A stretch of 64,000 nucleotides of DNA, taken from the NCBI RefSeq assembly GCF_043555875.1, contig NZ_JBIGHW010000007.1:62001-126000 (forward strand), read 5' to 3'. Source of the DNA: Pelomonas margarita. Its GTDB lineage: Bacteria > Pseudomonadota > Gammaproteobacteria > Burkholderiales > Burkholderiaceae_C. This document shows positions 14,545 through 23,370 of this stretch, piece after piece. Made by a program: the position numbers and the translations under genes. Under the pieces are notes generated by a model. The model was not told where the DNA came from. It did not search any database and saw only the letters and a list, made by a program, of their open reading frames with translations. Position 1 is the stretch's first letter. Each line of letters starts with the position of its first letter.

Positions 14545-15489
14545 GGCGTCCATCACGTCCAGCGCCGACGCCGCGCCCATCTGCGCATCCAGCGAGGCCA
14601 CGCCGTGGTCCGCGCCGCGCACACGCTTCAACACCAGCCGCCCGCCGCAACTGGCCCAGGTGTCCACGTTGCCGGCGCTGGCGTAGGCGCCGGCGTCCAG
14701 CACGGCACCGCACAGCTGCGCGGTGCGGCGCTGCTGCTGCCGGAACTCGCCAAGCAGCAAAGGGTTCAGCCACGCCTCGCGCGAGGCGGCCACCGTCGCC
14801 GGGTTGGCGTTCCAGACCTCCGCGTCCCACGCACCGCCCGACTGCACGATGGGGTCGGCGTCACCGAACACGCCCAGATAAGGCGCCGCGCTCGCACCCG
14901 GCGCGCAGGGCGTGCCGGGCTGCGCGAACGTCGCAGACGCCGGGCCGGCCAGCGACACATAACGGCTGAACGTGGCAGGAGACTCGCACCACATCCGGTT
15001 GGCCATCGCGCCGCCCATGGAGTGGCCCATCAGCGTGAGGTCGGCCAGGCCGTACTCGCTGCGGATGCGCGCCGCCAGCGCCTGCAGGAAGGCCTTGTCG
15101 TCCTGGCCGGACGTCATCGCGTGGTTGCTCCAGGTCGTCGCGCCGGGATTGCTGGCGATGTGCTGGCCCTGCGGCACCACCAGCATCACCTGGTTCGCGG
15201 CCAGCCAGTCCCAATGGATGGTGGCCATCGTCGTCGTGGACGCGCTGCTGTTCAGCCCCACCTGGTAGGCCACCGCATTCAGGTTGCCCGCGCCGCCGTG
15301 CAGCAGCACGATGGCGCGCTGCGCACCGGCGGTGCGGTAGACGTTGACGGCATGCGGGTGGCCCGCCACCGTGAGGCTCACCAGCTGATGGGCGGCCGCG
15401 GGCGGTGGCGCGGGCGCCGTGTCGCCGCCGCCACCGCAGGCGGCGAGCAGCAGGGGCAGGGTCTGCAAAGGCAGCAGGCTGGGACGCAC
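14518..15489 (-). CDS. Alpha/beta-hydrolase lipoprotein (PHB-depolymerase/esterase-like)
   Basis: A 323-residue secreted hydrolase. A GTG start at 15489 is chosen because AGGAGATCCC lies directly upstream and because it gives a lipoprotein signal: RPSLLPLQTLPLLLAAC, with Cys19 as the lipid anchor. The mature protein has the oxyanion segment IVLLHGGAGNLNAVAY, the nucleophile elbow LMGHSMGGAMANRMW (catalytic Ser), an acid in FGDADPIV and a late His in RGADHGVASL. This pattern matches esterase-family PHB depolymerases and LpqC-like proteins. The substrate is unknown, perhaps a polyester or aromatic ester. It converges on the small exported protein gene. Confidence 0.8.
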   Translation of the reverse strand: MRPSLLPLQTLPLLLAACGGGGDTAPAPPPAAAHQLVSLTVAGHPHAVNVYRTAGAQRAIVLLHGGAGNLNAVAYQVGLNSSASTTTMATIHWDWLAANQVMLVVPQGQHIASNPGATTWSNHAMTSGQDDKAFLQALAARIRSEYGLADLTLMGHSMGGAMANRMWCESPATFSRYVSLAGPASATFAQPGTPCAPGASAAPYLGVFGDADPIVQSGGAWDAEVWNANPATVAASREAWLNPLLLGEFRQQQRRTAQLCGAVLDAGAYASAGNVDTWASCGGRLVLKRVRGADHGVASLDAQMGAASALDVMDAVMAFTAVR

Positions 15490-15654
15490 GGGATCTCCTG
15501 GTGAAGCTCCGCTGCATGCTGCCCGCCCCGGCCACAGGGCTCCGGTGTGCGCCGCGTTGCAGCCCTTGCAGATCCTGACACTGCCGCGCCGCTGCAAGGT
15601 TTTGTCACCGTTTGGCCGCCGCCCCACCCCGGCAGCCGTCCCTAACATCGGCGC

Positions 15655-16362
15655 ATGACCCGCATCCTGATCGCTGACGACGAAGCCGAACTGCGCGGCC
15701 TGCTGCAGCGCTACCTGACCGAGCAGGGCCTGAGCGTACGCAGCGTGCCGGATACCCCCGCTGCCGCACAGCTGCTGGCGCGCGAGCGCTTCGACGTGCT
15801 GGTGCTGGACCTGATGATGCCCGGCGAGGACGGCCTGTCGCTGTGCCGCCGGCTGCGCGGCCAGGGCGAGACCATCCCCATCCTGATGCTGACTGCGCGC
15901 AGCGAGCTGGTGGACCGGGTGCTCGGCCTGGAGATGGGCGCCGACGACTACCTCGCCAAACCGTTCGCCCCGCGCGAGCTGCTCGCGCGCATCCAGGCCC
16001 TGGTGCGCCGCCAGCAGCAGCTCGGCGCCCACCTGGGCCCGCCGGGCGACACGGCGGTGCGCTTCGGTGCCTTCACGCTCTACCCAACTCAGCGCCGCCT
16101 AGTGCGCGACGGCGAGCCGGTGGACATCAGCACCGTAGAGCTCAACCTGCTGCGCGCGCTGGCCAGCCAGCCCAACCGGCCGCTGGGCCGCGACAAGCTG
16201 CTGCACCTGGCCCATGGCGACGACCACGGCGTCAGCGACCGCAGCCTGGACGTACAGATCATGCGGCTGCGCCGCCTCATCGAGCCCGACCCCAGTGCTC
16301 CGCGCCACATACAAACCGTGTGGGGCCTGGGCTATGTGTTCCTGCCCGAGCCCGACGCGTGA
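15655..16362 (+). CDS. OmpR-family response regulator
   Basis: A 235-residue regulator. The receiver has IADDEAE, phospho-acceptor Asp52 in VLDLMMPGEDG, LMLTARSE and YLAKPFAPREL. A winged-helix domain begins near residue 130 and includes VSDRSLDVQIMRLRR and ending QTVWGLGYVF. It resembles enterobacterial OmpR more than PhoB. It is coupled to a sensor kinase: the stop at 16360-16362 overlaps the kinase ATG at 16362. It is divergent from the lipoprotein hydrolase gene with 165 bases between them, where I see no clear promoter. Confidence 0.9.
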   Translation: MTRILIADDEAELRGLLQRYLTEQGLSVRSVPDTPAAAQLLARERFDVLVLDLMMPGEDGLSLCRRLRGQGETIPILMLTARSELVDRVLGLEMGADDYLAKPFAPRELLARIQALVRRQQQLGAHLGPPGDTAVRFGAFTLYPTQRRLVRDGEPVDISTVELNLLRALASQPNRPLGRDKLLHLAHGDDHGVSDRSLDVQIMRLRRLIEPDPSAPRHIQTVWGLGYVFLPEPDA

Positions 16363-17660
16363 TGCGCTGGGGCCTGTCCACGCTGTTCGGCCGCAACCTG
16401 TGGCTCATCGTGGCGTTGATCGTCGGCGGCCAACTGCTCAACGCACTGGCCTACGGGCAGTTCATCGCCAAGCCCCGGCTGCGCCAGTCGGCCGAGGCCA
16501 CGGCGCGCAGCCTTCAGGCCGTGGCCGAGGGCCTGCGCCTGTTGCCCGAGGCCCAGCGCGACGCCTTCGTGGCACGCTTCAACGCCCGTGCCGGCGCCGG
16601 CCAGCCGACGGCGCCGCCGGCGCGCGCCACGCTGATCGAGCGCCGCTTCCTGGCCGAGCTGGCCGCCCAACTGTCCCTGCTGCCCACGGAGCTGGCCTGG
16701 CGGCGCGAGGCCAACGGGCTGATCGCCGTGCGCCTGCCCGAGGTACCTCACTGGCTCAGTGTGCCGCCCATGCAGCCGGCGCACCGTTTCGCCCGCACCT
16801 GGCTGACCACCAGCGCCGTGGCCGGCGCGCTGGCGCTGCTGGGCGCCTGGCTGATCCAGCGCCGCATCAACCGGCCCCTGGCGCGGCTGGTGCGGGCCAC
16901 GCAGGCGCTGGGTGCGGGCCAGCGCCACGTCGCGCTGCCCACCGACGGCCCAGCTGAGACCGCCGCGCTCGCGCGCAGCTTCAACGACATGGCCGCAGCG
17001 CTGGCCCGCGACGAGCAGGAACGGCTGCTGATGCTGGCGGGGCTGTCGCACGACCTGCGCACGCCGCTGGCCAAGATGCGCCTGGCCAGCGAGATGCTGC
17101 GTGAGCCCGGCCCTGCCGACCCTGCGTTGCTGGACACGCTGGACCGCAGCCTGCATTCGCTGGACGACCTGCTGACGCAGTTCCTGGACTACGCCCGTGC
17201 AGCCCACCCGGCCGAGCAGGCCCTGCCCGCCGTGGCCGTGGAGTTGCGCCAGTTCCTGGCCGAGACGCTGGCCCTGGCGCCCGGCCAGCCGCATCCCACG
17301 CTGGCCGACGGCCCGGCCGTGCAGCGGCTGGCGCGGCCGCAGGCACTTCGCAGGCTGGTGCTGAATCTGGTGGTGAACGCACAGCGCCATGGCGCGCCGC
17401 CCTTGGAGTTGGCCTGCGGCGAGAGCGCCGATGGCGCCTGGATCGAGGTGCGCGACCGCGGCCCCGGCATCTCGCCAGCCCGCGTGGAGGCGCTCAAGCA
17501 ACCCTTTCGGCGCGGCGACGACGCGCGCGGCAGCACGCCGGGCTCGGGCCTGGGGCTGGCCATCGTCGAGCGCATCGCGCGCGCCGAGGGCGCCACACTG
17601 CAGCTGCTGCCGCGCGACGGCGGCGGGCTGGTGGCACGGGTGCAGTGGCGCGCTTCGTGA
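16362..17660 (+). CDS. EnvZ-like sensor histidine kinase
   Basis: A 432-residue kinase. Transmembrane helices lie near 12-31 and 148-166 and a periplasmic loop of about 110 residues lies between them. HAMP follows (RRINRPLARLVRATQALG), then HisKA with LAGLSHDLRTPLAKMRLA (His230) and HATPase_c with NLVVNAQRHG, RDRGPGIS and GSGLGLAIVERIA. This layout and the RxLAGVSHDLRTPLxRxR-like box are typical of EnvZ. The start at 16362 overlaps the response-regulator stop; a GTG three bases earlier is an alternative. It probably senses an envelope or osmotic cue; the porin targets are not in this window. Confidence 0.9.
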   Translation: MRWGLSTLFGRNLWLIVALIVGGQLLNALAYGQFIAKPRLRQSAEATARSLQAVAEGLRLLPEAQRDAFVARFNARAGAGQPTAPPARATLIERRFLAELAAQLSLLPTELAWRREANGLIAVRLPEVPHWLSVPPMQPAHRFARTWLTTSAVAGALALLGAWLIQRRINRPLARLVRATQALGAGQRHVALPTDGPAETAALARSFNDMAAALARDEQERLLMLAGLSHDLRTPLAKMRLASEMLREPGPADPALLDTLDRSLHSLDDLLTQFLDYARAAHPAEQALPAVAVELRQFLAETLALAPGQPHPTLADGPAVQRLARPQALRRLVLNLVVNAQRHGAPPLELACGESADGAWIEVRDRGPGISPARVEALKQPFRRGDDARGSTPGSGLGLAIVERIARAEGATLQLLPRDGGGLVARVQWRAS

Positions 17661-17732
17661 CGGCCTGGCGGCGCTGCGCAAGCGCGTCGAGCGGGTCGGC
17701 ATCGGACGGTGTCGCGCCCCTTGCGGGCCTGT

Positions 17733-19937
17733 TCAAGGCGCCGTGATCGCCACCGCCACGCCGCCCAGCACGGCGTTGCCGCTGAGCGGATCGCGGTCGG
17801 CCATGTCCAGCAGCGCGTTGAGGTTGACGCCGGGCCGCTCGCGCGCCACGGCGAGCTGCACGCCGGGCAGGTCATGCCCCCAGCCATGCGGCAGGCTGAC
17901 GACGCCGGGGCTCATGTCGGCGCTGCGCTCCACGCGCGCCACCAGCTCGCCCACGGCGCTGCTGACCTTGGCGTGCTCGGCCAGGCCCAGCCGGTCGGCA
18001 TCGGCCGGATGGATCAGCAGCGTGCAACGCTCCGGCCCCTTGGCCAGCACCGGCAGGTTGTGCATCCAGCTGTTGCTGGAGCGCGTGTCGCGCCGGCCGA
18101 TGAGGGTGAACTCGGGCGCGGGCCCGGCCTTCACCTGCGCCAGGTCGGCCAGGATGGCGGGGGGCGCGAGTTCGATCCTGCCGCTGGGCGTGCGCAGCAC
18201 CTCGGGGATGCGCGGCGTGAGCGCACCAAGGTCGACGCCGCCACCGTCGACCGTGCTCGCCGCCTTGACCTTGGCGAGGTTCAACCCGTCGGGCTGACGG
18301 CCGAACTGGTCGCCGTAGGGGCCCACGCGCAGCTGCAGGTCGATAAGGCGCTCGGGGCCGCGCCACGGGTCCAACGCGGCCAGGATGGCAGGCGTCTGCT
18401 CACCGGCGAAACGGCGCACGTCGGACGCAATGGCCTCGTCGTCCAGCTGCTGCACATCCACGCCCAGGCCGCGACCTTCCAGCAGCGCGCACAGGCGCAG
18501 GAGGGTCTGCCATTCCTGCGGCGTGCCGGGCGCGGCGTCGAACACCGGGCCGCTGAAGCGCGCGTGGTTACGGTGGCTGAGCTGCGGGAAGGCGACGTCG
18601 AAGTGCAGATCCTCCAGCGGCGAAAGCCCCGGCAGGATGACGTCCGCATGGCGCGTCGTCTCGTTGACGTAGATGTCCAGGCTGAGCATGAAGTCCAGGC
18701 CTTCCAGCGCCTTCGCCAGGCGCAGGCCACCGGGTGCGGACAGCACCGGGTTGCTGGCGATGGTGATCAGCGCCTTGACCTGCCCCTCGCCGGACGTCTC
18801 GATCTCCTCGGCCAGCACGGTGATGGGCAACTCACCATAGACCTCGGGCGCGCCCGACACGCGGCTGCTGCGCCGGCCCGTCGTCACACCCTTGCCGATG
18901 CCGGGCCGGCCCTGGGTGTTGGGCGCGAACGCAGCGGCCTTCGCGAACATCGCGCCGCCCTCGCGGTCCAGATGGCCGGTGAGCACGTTGATGAGGTCCA
19001 CCAGCCAGGAGTTCACGGTGCCGAAGCGCGTGGTGCAGGTGCCGATGCGCGCGTAGACGGCGGCGCGCGGTGCGGCGGCCAGCTCGCGGGCCAGGCGGCG
19101 CTGCGTCGCGGCCGGGATGCCACAGCCGGCGGCCGTCACCTCAGGCGCAAAGGGCGCAACGGCGGCGCGCGCCTCGTCCAGCCCGTTGACGTGCCCGGCC
19201 AGGCGGCCCAGGTTCACCAGGCCCTCGTCGAACAACGTGTGCGCGATGCCCGCCAGCAGCAGCGCATCGCCGCCGGGGCGGATGGGCAGGTGCTCGTCGG
19301 CGGCCGCAGCCGTCTCACTGCGGCGCGGGTCCACGACGACGATGCGCCCGCCGCGCGCGCGCATGGCCTTGGCCTTGCTGCGGTAGTCGGGCACGGTCCA
19401 CAGGCTGCCGTTGCTGACCATGGGGTTGGCGCCGAGGATGAGCAGATGGTCGCAGCGCTCGATGTCGGGCAGCGGGATGGACAGCCAGTGGCCGAACATC
19501 AGCGCGCTGCTGAGCTGCTTGGGCATCTGGTCCAGCGTGGACGCGCTCATCACGTTGCGCGAGGCCAGCGACTTCACGAGCCGCGGCGTGTAGGCCAGCA
19601 GGCTGACCTTGTGCGCGGCTGGGTTGCCGATGGTCAACGCCACCGCGTCGGCGCCGTGCCGCTCGCGCAGCGGCAGCAGCCGGCGTTCGATCTCGGCGAA
19701 GGCCTCGTCCCACGTCGCCTCGACGAAGACGCCGTCACGCTTGATCAGCGGCGTGCGCAGGCGGTCGGGGTCCTCGTGCAGGTCCTTCAGGCTCACGCCC
19801 TTGGGGCACAGATAGCCGTGGCTGAACACATCCTGCTCGGCGCCACGGATGGCGATGACCTTGGTGCCCTCAGTGCGCACCTCCAGCCCGCAGCAGGCCT
19901 CGCACAAGGGGCAGATGCGGTAGTGGCGGTCGGGCAT
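17733..19937 (-). CDS. Molybdopterin-dependent oxidoreductase (formate dehydrogenase-like)
   Basis: A 734-residue protein. The start at 19937 is preferred over 20018 because GGAGA lies upstream and the family domain begins at once. The N-terminal 4Fe-4S motif is CPLCEACCGLEV, closing with YLCPKG. The Mo-bisPGD binding domains follow, with LLILGANPMVSNGSLW, VVVDPRRSET, PNTQGRPGIG and a C-terminal molydop-binding domain (LIGRRDTRSSNSWMHNLP, then LPHGWGHDLPGVQLA). The position of the metal ligand (MSASTLDQMPKQ) has Ser and Thr but no Cys or selenocysteine, unlike most formate dehydrogenases. It has no signal peptide and no partner subunits nearby. The substrate cannot be told. Confidence 0.82.
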   Translation of the reverse strand: MPDRHYRICPLCEACCGLEVRTEGTKVIAIRGAEQDVFSHGYLCPKGVSLKDLHEDPDRLRTPLIKRDGVFVEATWDEAFAEIERRLLPLRERHGADAVALTIGNPAAHKVSLLAYTPRLVKSLASRNVMSASTLDQMPKQLSSALMFGHWLSIPLPDIERCDHLLILGANPMVSNGSLWTVPDYRSKAKAMRARGGRIVVVDPRRSETAAAADEHLPIRPGGDALLLAGIAHTLFDEGLVNLGRLAGHVNGLDEARAAVAPFAPEVTAAGCGIPAATQRRLARELAAAPRAAVYARIGTCTTRFGTVNSWLVDLINVLTGHLDREGGAMFAKAAAFAPNTQGRPGIGKGVTTGRRSSRVSGAPEVYGELPITVLAEEIETSGEGQVKALITIASNPVLSAPGGLRLAKALEGLDFMLSLDIYVNETTRHADVILPGLSPLEDLHFDVAFPQLSHRNHARFSGPVFDAAPGTPQEWQTLLRLCALLEGRGLGVDVQQLDDEAIASDVRRFAGEQTPAILAALDPWRGPERLIDLQLRVGPYGDQFGRQPDGLNLAKVKAASTVDGGGVDLGALTPRIPEVLRTPSGRIELAPPAILADLAQVKAGPAPEFTLIGRRDTRSSNSWMHNLPVLAKGPERCTLLIHPADADRLGLAEHAKVSSAVGELVARVERSADMSPGVVSLPHGWGHDLPGVQLAVARERPGVNLNALLDMADRDPLSGNAVLGGVAVAITAP

Positions 19938-20083
19938 GGCGGTCTCCGGGTCTTGTGTGGGCGGGCAGCTTAGCGGCGACACCCCGGCGCGCCCCGTCAC
20001 GCAGGAGACGGCGGCCACGCTGTCACGCCAGCCACATGAAGCCTGCCTAGAGTGCCGAGCCTGACCCCGCTGCCGAATTTGCC

Positions 20084-20668
20084 ATGGCCGTCATCCACGG
20101 GCGCGATGCCCTCTCCGACGCGACGCTGGAACGCCTGTTCCAGTACATCGAGGCCCGCCGCAAGGAGGGCGTCTGGAACACCAACCTCAACCTCTGGGAT
20201 GCCGGCATCGTTCACCAAAGCGCGCCGGTGCTGGTGCACGCCATCGAGCCGGCGTTCTCCAACGACCTGCTGGCCGAACTGCACGAGCGCGGCAAGCTGC
20301 CCTACCGGCACGCAGGCGTCGCGGTGATGTTCTATGCCTGGCCGGCGGGCAGTTACATCCCCTGGCACAGCGACTTCATCGACAAGTACTCGATGACCAT
20401 CTACTTGAACCGCGACTGGCAGGCCGACCACGGCGGCGCCTTCTGCTGGCAGGACTGGGGCATGGGCATCGAGCGGCACGACTGGTCCGCGCCGCCGGTG
20501 CGCAGCCAGATGATTCGCCCGCAGTTCAACGCCTATGCACTGATGACGGACACCGAGTGGCACGCCGTCACGCTGACCACACCCAACGCGCCCCCGCGGC
20601 TGACGCTGCAGCTCTTCCTGCCCCGCCCGCAGCCCGGGATCACGCCGCCACCGCAGCCGGCGGCGTGA
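20084..20668 (+). CDS. 2-oxoglutarate/Fe(II)-dependent dioxygenase-like protein
   Basis: A 194-residue single-domain protein related to prolyl-4-hydroxylase-type 2OG-Fe(II) oxygenases. The iron ligands are visible as HSD in YIPWHSDFID and a distal His in EWHAVTLTTP, and the 2-oxoglutarate-binding Arg is in PPRLTLQLF, at the usual 10-residue distance. The double-stranded beta-helix strand MTIYLNRDW sits between them. The substrate is unknown; protein or small-molecule hydroxylation are both possible. The 3' end overlaps the 3' end of the convergent lipase-like gene by 29 bases. No partner gene is evident. Confidence 0.75.
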   Translation: MAVIHGRDALSDATLERLFQYIEARRKEGVWNTNLNLWDAGIVHQSAPVLVHAIEPAFSNDLLAELHERGKLPYRHAGVAVMFYAWPAGSYIPWHSDFIDKYSMTIYLNRDWQADHGGAFCWQDWGMGIERHDWSAPPVRSQMIRPQFNAYALMTDTEWHAVTLTTPNAPPRLTLQLFLPRPQPGITPPPQPAA

Positions 20669-21740
20669 GCACCAGCCACTGCTGCAGCTGGCGAAGCACC
20701 GCCGCATCGGTCTGCAGCGCGAGGTGACCCAGGCCGGGAAAGACGGCGGTGTCGGTGAAGGCCAGGCGGCGGCCGGCCTCGCGGTGCTGGCCCAGCGCGC
20801 TGGCCACGGGCACGAGGCCGTCGCCCAGCCAGCGGGCCGGCACACCGCCGGGCTGCTGCGCGGTGGTGGCCGCCACGGCATAACAACGCAGACCCGCCGG
20901 CAGCGGCAGGCGGCTGGCGCGGCCGGTGTCGGCTTCCAGCAGGCTGGCGTGGCGCAGGTCGCGGATGCCGGCGCTGCGCCGGGCCGCCAGCGCGGCCAGC
21001 GGGCGCGAGTAGCGGCTGAGGGCCAGCAATTGCTGCAGTTGCTGGCCACCACGCTCCAGCGGCGCCCCCAAGTGCGGCGTGCCCAGCGTCACCAACGCCT
21101 GCACGCGCGCCGGCCAGTGGCGGCCGCCGGCCTGCGCCAGCGCGCTGCGGGCCACCAGCCCGCCCATGCTGTGGCCCAGCAACGTGAGCGGCCCAGGCAC
21201 GTCGTCCAGCAGGGCCGCCAGCTCGGCGCCGTTGCGCCAGATCGCGCGGCCGGAGTTGTAGCGAAGGCCCAGCGGCCGGTAGCCCAGCGCGGCCAGCGCG
21301 GCGGGAAAGTTGGCGCCATCCCGCTGCCACTGCGCCTCGTTCATGCAAAGGCCATGCAGGAACACCAGCGTGAGCCCCTGTGCGCCCGGCACCAGCGGGT
21401 GCAGGCCCAGCGGCGTGGCCAGCGGGTTGCCGGTAGCTTCCAGGTGGTCGCCCAGCACGCCGTTGAGCGCAGCCAGCACCACGCTGGCCTGGGCCGGCCC
21501 GGCCTGGCCCAGCAGCGGCGCGAGCGCGCCCAGTGCCAGGTCCAGCCCGCCGCCCACCAACCGCGTGGCGCCGCGCACGCTGCGGTAGACCAGGCCGGTG
21601 ATGCCGCTCGTGCGCGGGCCGCCGGCGGTCAGCGGCAGGCGGGCAATCTCGGCATGCATGGCCTCGACGAGGTCGGTGACGCCGGTGACGGCATCGATGG
21701 CGAGGCGGCTGGCGCCGCGCAGAGGGTCGACAGGGGTCAT
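20640..21740 (-). CDS. Alpha/beta-hydrolase, PGAP1/lipase-like
   Basis: A 366-residue hydrolase. The first 100 residues are helical and of unknown role. The catalytic domain has the oxyanion loop LVFLHGLCMNEAQW, the nucleophile elbow LLGHSMGGLVARSAL and a late segment FPGLGHLALQTDA carrying the probable catalytic His. The family resembles PGAP1-like and triacylglycerol-lipase-like proteins common in Burkholderiales. There is no obvious signal peptide, so it is probably cytoplasmic or peripherally bound. Its coding end overlaps that of the convergent dioxygenase gene by 29 bases. Confidence 0.78.
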   Translation of the reverse strand: MTPVDPLRGASRLAIDAVTGVTDLVEAMHAEIARLPLTAGGPRTSGITGLVYRSVRGATRLVGGGLDLALGALAPLLGQAGPAQASVVLAALNGVLGDHLEATGNPLATPLGLHPLVPGAQGLTLVFLHGLCMNEAQWQRDGANFPAALAALGYRPLGLRYNSGRAIWRNGAELAALLDDVPGPLTLLGHSMGGLVARSALAQAGGRHWPARVQALVTLGTPHLGAPLERGGQQLQQLLALSRYSRPLAALAARRSAGIRDLRHASLLEADTGRASRLPLPAGLRCYAVAATTAQQPGGVPARWLGDGLVPVASALGQHREAGRRLAFTDTAVFPGLGHLALQTDAAVLRQLQQWLVLTPPAAVAA

Positions 21741-21810
21741 GCCCCCATCATGCGCCTGCTGGCTGCACGCTCTCAGAGGGTGAGAGTTTTTCGGCCGTGC
21801 TCGAAAGGCG

Positions 21811-21899
21811 CGTCAAAACGCCCTCGAACGAGGCGCAAAGCGCAGGCATAGCTCGGGCTATGCCGAGCATTTGCAACGACGGGCGGGGGTGATTTGACG
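21811..21899. repeat. Intergenic palindromic repeat
   Basis: An outer inverted pair CGTCAAA (21811-21817) and TTTGACG (21893-21899) encloses an inner 8-base-pair hairpin GGCATAGC-TCGG-GCTATGCC (21845-21864). It fills most of the 194-base gap between two minus-strand genes. It has the look of a dispersed REP-like element; no second copy is present in this window. Confidence 0.6.
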
Positions 21900-21934
21900 G
21901 GCAAGGCGGGCATGGATGAAAGGCTCTCCCCCTC

Positions 21935-23182
21935 TCAGCCCAGGATGAGCTGCAACGAGCCCTGCAGCGCGCGGATCAGGTCTTCCAGCGCCTGCAGCAG
22001 GCGCTCGCTGCCCTGGTGCATGCGCTGCACCGCGTCGCCCTGCTCCACGCGCAGGCCGCGCAGCAGCATCAGCCAGGCCTCGTCCACGGCGGCAAAGGCG
22101 GGCTGCAGCGCCGGGCCGGCCAGTGGCGTGGCACGCACCTCGTCGTAGGCCTTGATGAACTCGTCCAGCCCGGCGGCCAGGCCGCTGGTGTCATGGCCGG
22201 GCTGCACCTGGGCCAGCAGGCCTTCCTTGGCCAGCCGCTGGCTCAGCAGCCGCAGCCGCGTGACCTGGGCCAGCAGGCCCACCGGGCGCTGGCCAGCGCG
22301 CTCGGACAGCCGCGCCACCAGCGCCTCGCTGCTCTCCAGCAGGCGCTGGGCGGCACGGTCGCTGCGCGCCAGGTCAGGCTGGCGGCTGGCCAGGGCGGCG
22401 TCCAGCTGCGCCCAGGCCGAGGACACGGCAGCCAGTTCCTCCGCCAGCTCCTGGCGCAGCAGCTCGGACAGCCGGGCCAGGTTGGCCGCCACGCGCTCGC
22501 GCGAGCCGTCCAGCAGCGCCTGCGCCTCGCGCTTCTCGGGCGCCGCGAGCTTGGCCCACTGCCGCAGGGCCTGCAGCTTCACCAGCCGCTGGCTCAGCAT
22601 GCGCTGCGCGCCGGCCCGCTCCAGCGCCTCGGCCAGCTCCGACGTGCGCACCACGCCACGCGCCACCTCGGGCAGCTTGGCCTGGGTCTGCATGGCCGTG
22701 TTGCGCAGCAGCGCGAAGGCCGCCGCCTCGTCGATGCCCCGAGCCTGCATCAGCAGCCCCTTGGCACGCTCGGTCCACTTGCGCTCGTCCAGCTTGGCCT
22801 GGGCCGCCGTGTCGCGGGCCAGCAGCTGGGCCGCCAGGTCCTGCACCCACTGCAGCGCCTGCGCCAACTGCGGCGCGCCGGTCTCCGGCGGCAGCCACTG
22901 CAGCACGCCGCGCGCCAGCAGCTGGCGGCGCTGCTCGGTGGTGGGCGGCGGCGCCACCAGCACCACGGGCAGGCCGAAGGCCCGGTCCGAGTGCATCAGC
23001 TGGGCCAGGGCGGTGCAGTCGGGGCACCACAACAGCCCCGGCGCCGGCCCATCCTCGGGCGGCGCAAGCTCGGAAACGGTGCGCAGCGTCCAGCCGAGGG
23101 CCGCCAGGCCGGCCGCCTGGGGGGGCATCTCGGGGCTGCAGATCAACAATGAAAAGGACGGGGTCAGGGTGGTGTCGTGCAT
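21935..23182 (-). CDS. ANTAR-PilJ fusion regulator, probable nitrate-responsive antiterminator
   Basis: A 415-residue cytoplasmic protein in three parts. Residues 1-120 resemble a receiver but keep no obvious phospho-acceptor site. Residues about 127-182 are an ANTAR RNA-binding domain (LDERKWTERAKGLLMQARG and EAAAFALLRNTAM). Residues about 183-415 are helical and carry two PilJ-type boxes, ERAGAQRMLSQRLVKL (188-203) and VTRLRLLSQRLAKEG, which resemble the P-box of nitrate sensors. Klebsiella NasR has a NIT sensor followed by ANTAR; here the order is reversed and the sensor is of another family. The gene is divergent from narK-1, whose leader bears an ANTAR-type hairpin. Nitrate or nitrite as ligand is inferred. 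Confidence 0.8.
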   Translation of the reverse strand: MHDTTLTPSFSLLICSPEMPPQAAGLAALGWTLRTVSELAPPEDGPAPGLLWCPDCTALAQLMHSDRAFGLPVVLVAPPPTTEQRRQLLARGVLQWLPPETGAPQLAQALQWVQDLAAQLLARDTAAQAKLDERKWTERAKGLLMQARGIDEAAAFALLRNTAMQTQAKLPEVARGVVRTSELAEALERAGAQRMLSQRLVKLQALRQWAKLAAPEKREAQALLDGSRERVAANLARLSELLRQELAEELAAVSSAWAQLDAALASRQPDLARSDRAAQRLLESSEALVARLSERAGQRPVGLLAQVTRLRLLSQRLAKEGLLAQVQPGHDTSGLAAGLDEFIKAYDEVRATPLAGPALQPAFAAVDEAWLMLLRGLRVEQGDAVQRMHQGSERLLQALEDLIRALQGSLQLILG

Positions 23183-23197
23183 GGCTTCAGGTCTTGC

Positions 23198-23212
23198 GCC
23201 CCAAAACGGCGC
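23198..23212 (+). promoter_or_regulatory. Putative NtrC box upstream of narK-1
   Basis: GCCCCAAAACGGCGC matches 8 of the 10 arm positions of GCACC-N5-GGTGC and 12 of 15 of GCACCAAAATGGTGC. It is the core of an 8-base inverted repeat (CTTGCGCC/GGCGCAAG). It starts 47 bases upstream of the -24 GG. It also lies 16 bases before the start of the divergent ANTAR-PilJ gene and could affect both. Confidence 0.55.
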
Positions 23213-23243
23213 AAGAACCGCGCCAGCTTGCTGATGCCGGAAC

Positions 23244-23259
23244 GGGCACGGCGTTTGCA
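23244..23259 (+). promoter_or_regulatory. Sigma-54 promoter for narK-1
   Basis: GGGCACGGCGTTTGCA has GG (23245-23246), ten bases and GC (23257-23258), close to TGGCACG-N4-TTGCA. Predicted +1 is about 23270, two bases before the ANTAR-type hairpin. No competing sigma-70 promoter is apparent in the 188-base divergent gap. Confidence 0.78.
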
Positions 23260-23271
23260 ATGACTGGAGGC

Positions 23272-23295
23272 GCTGCCTGCAATGGTGCAGGCGGC
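23272..23295 (+). promoter_or_regulatory. ANTAR-type RNA hairpin in the narK-1 leader
   Basis: GCTGCCTGC pairs with GCAGGCGGC over 9 base pairs including one G-U pair, closed by the loop AATGGT with A at position 1 and G at position 4. It starts two bases after the predicted +1. The 40 bases that follow are similar to those after the hairpins at 24791 and 26312, so the whole leader is shared. No U-tract terminator is seen before the ATG at 23371. Confidence 0.75.
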
Positions 23296-23370
23296 ATTCC
23301 CGCAGCGACGTATCGATGCCGCCCTGGCACGCGTCGTGGGTGGCCACGGCCGTCTCGCCTGGAGCACCCG

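Noticed and set aside
15666..16032. N-terminal extension of the lipoprotein hydrolase frame up to 16032
   Set aside because: The extension overlaps the opposite response-regulator gene and has no family similarity. The GTG at 15489 has a good ribosome-binding site and starts a lipoprotein signal.
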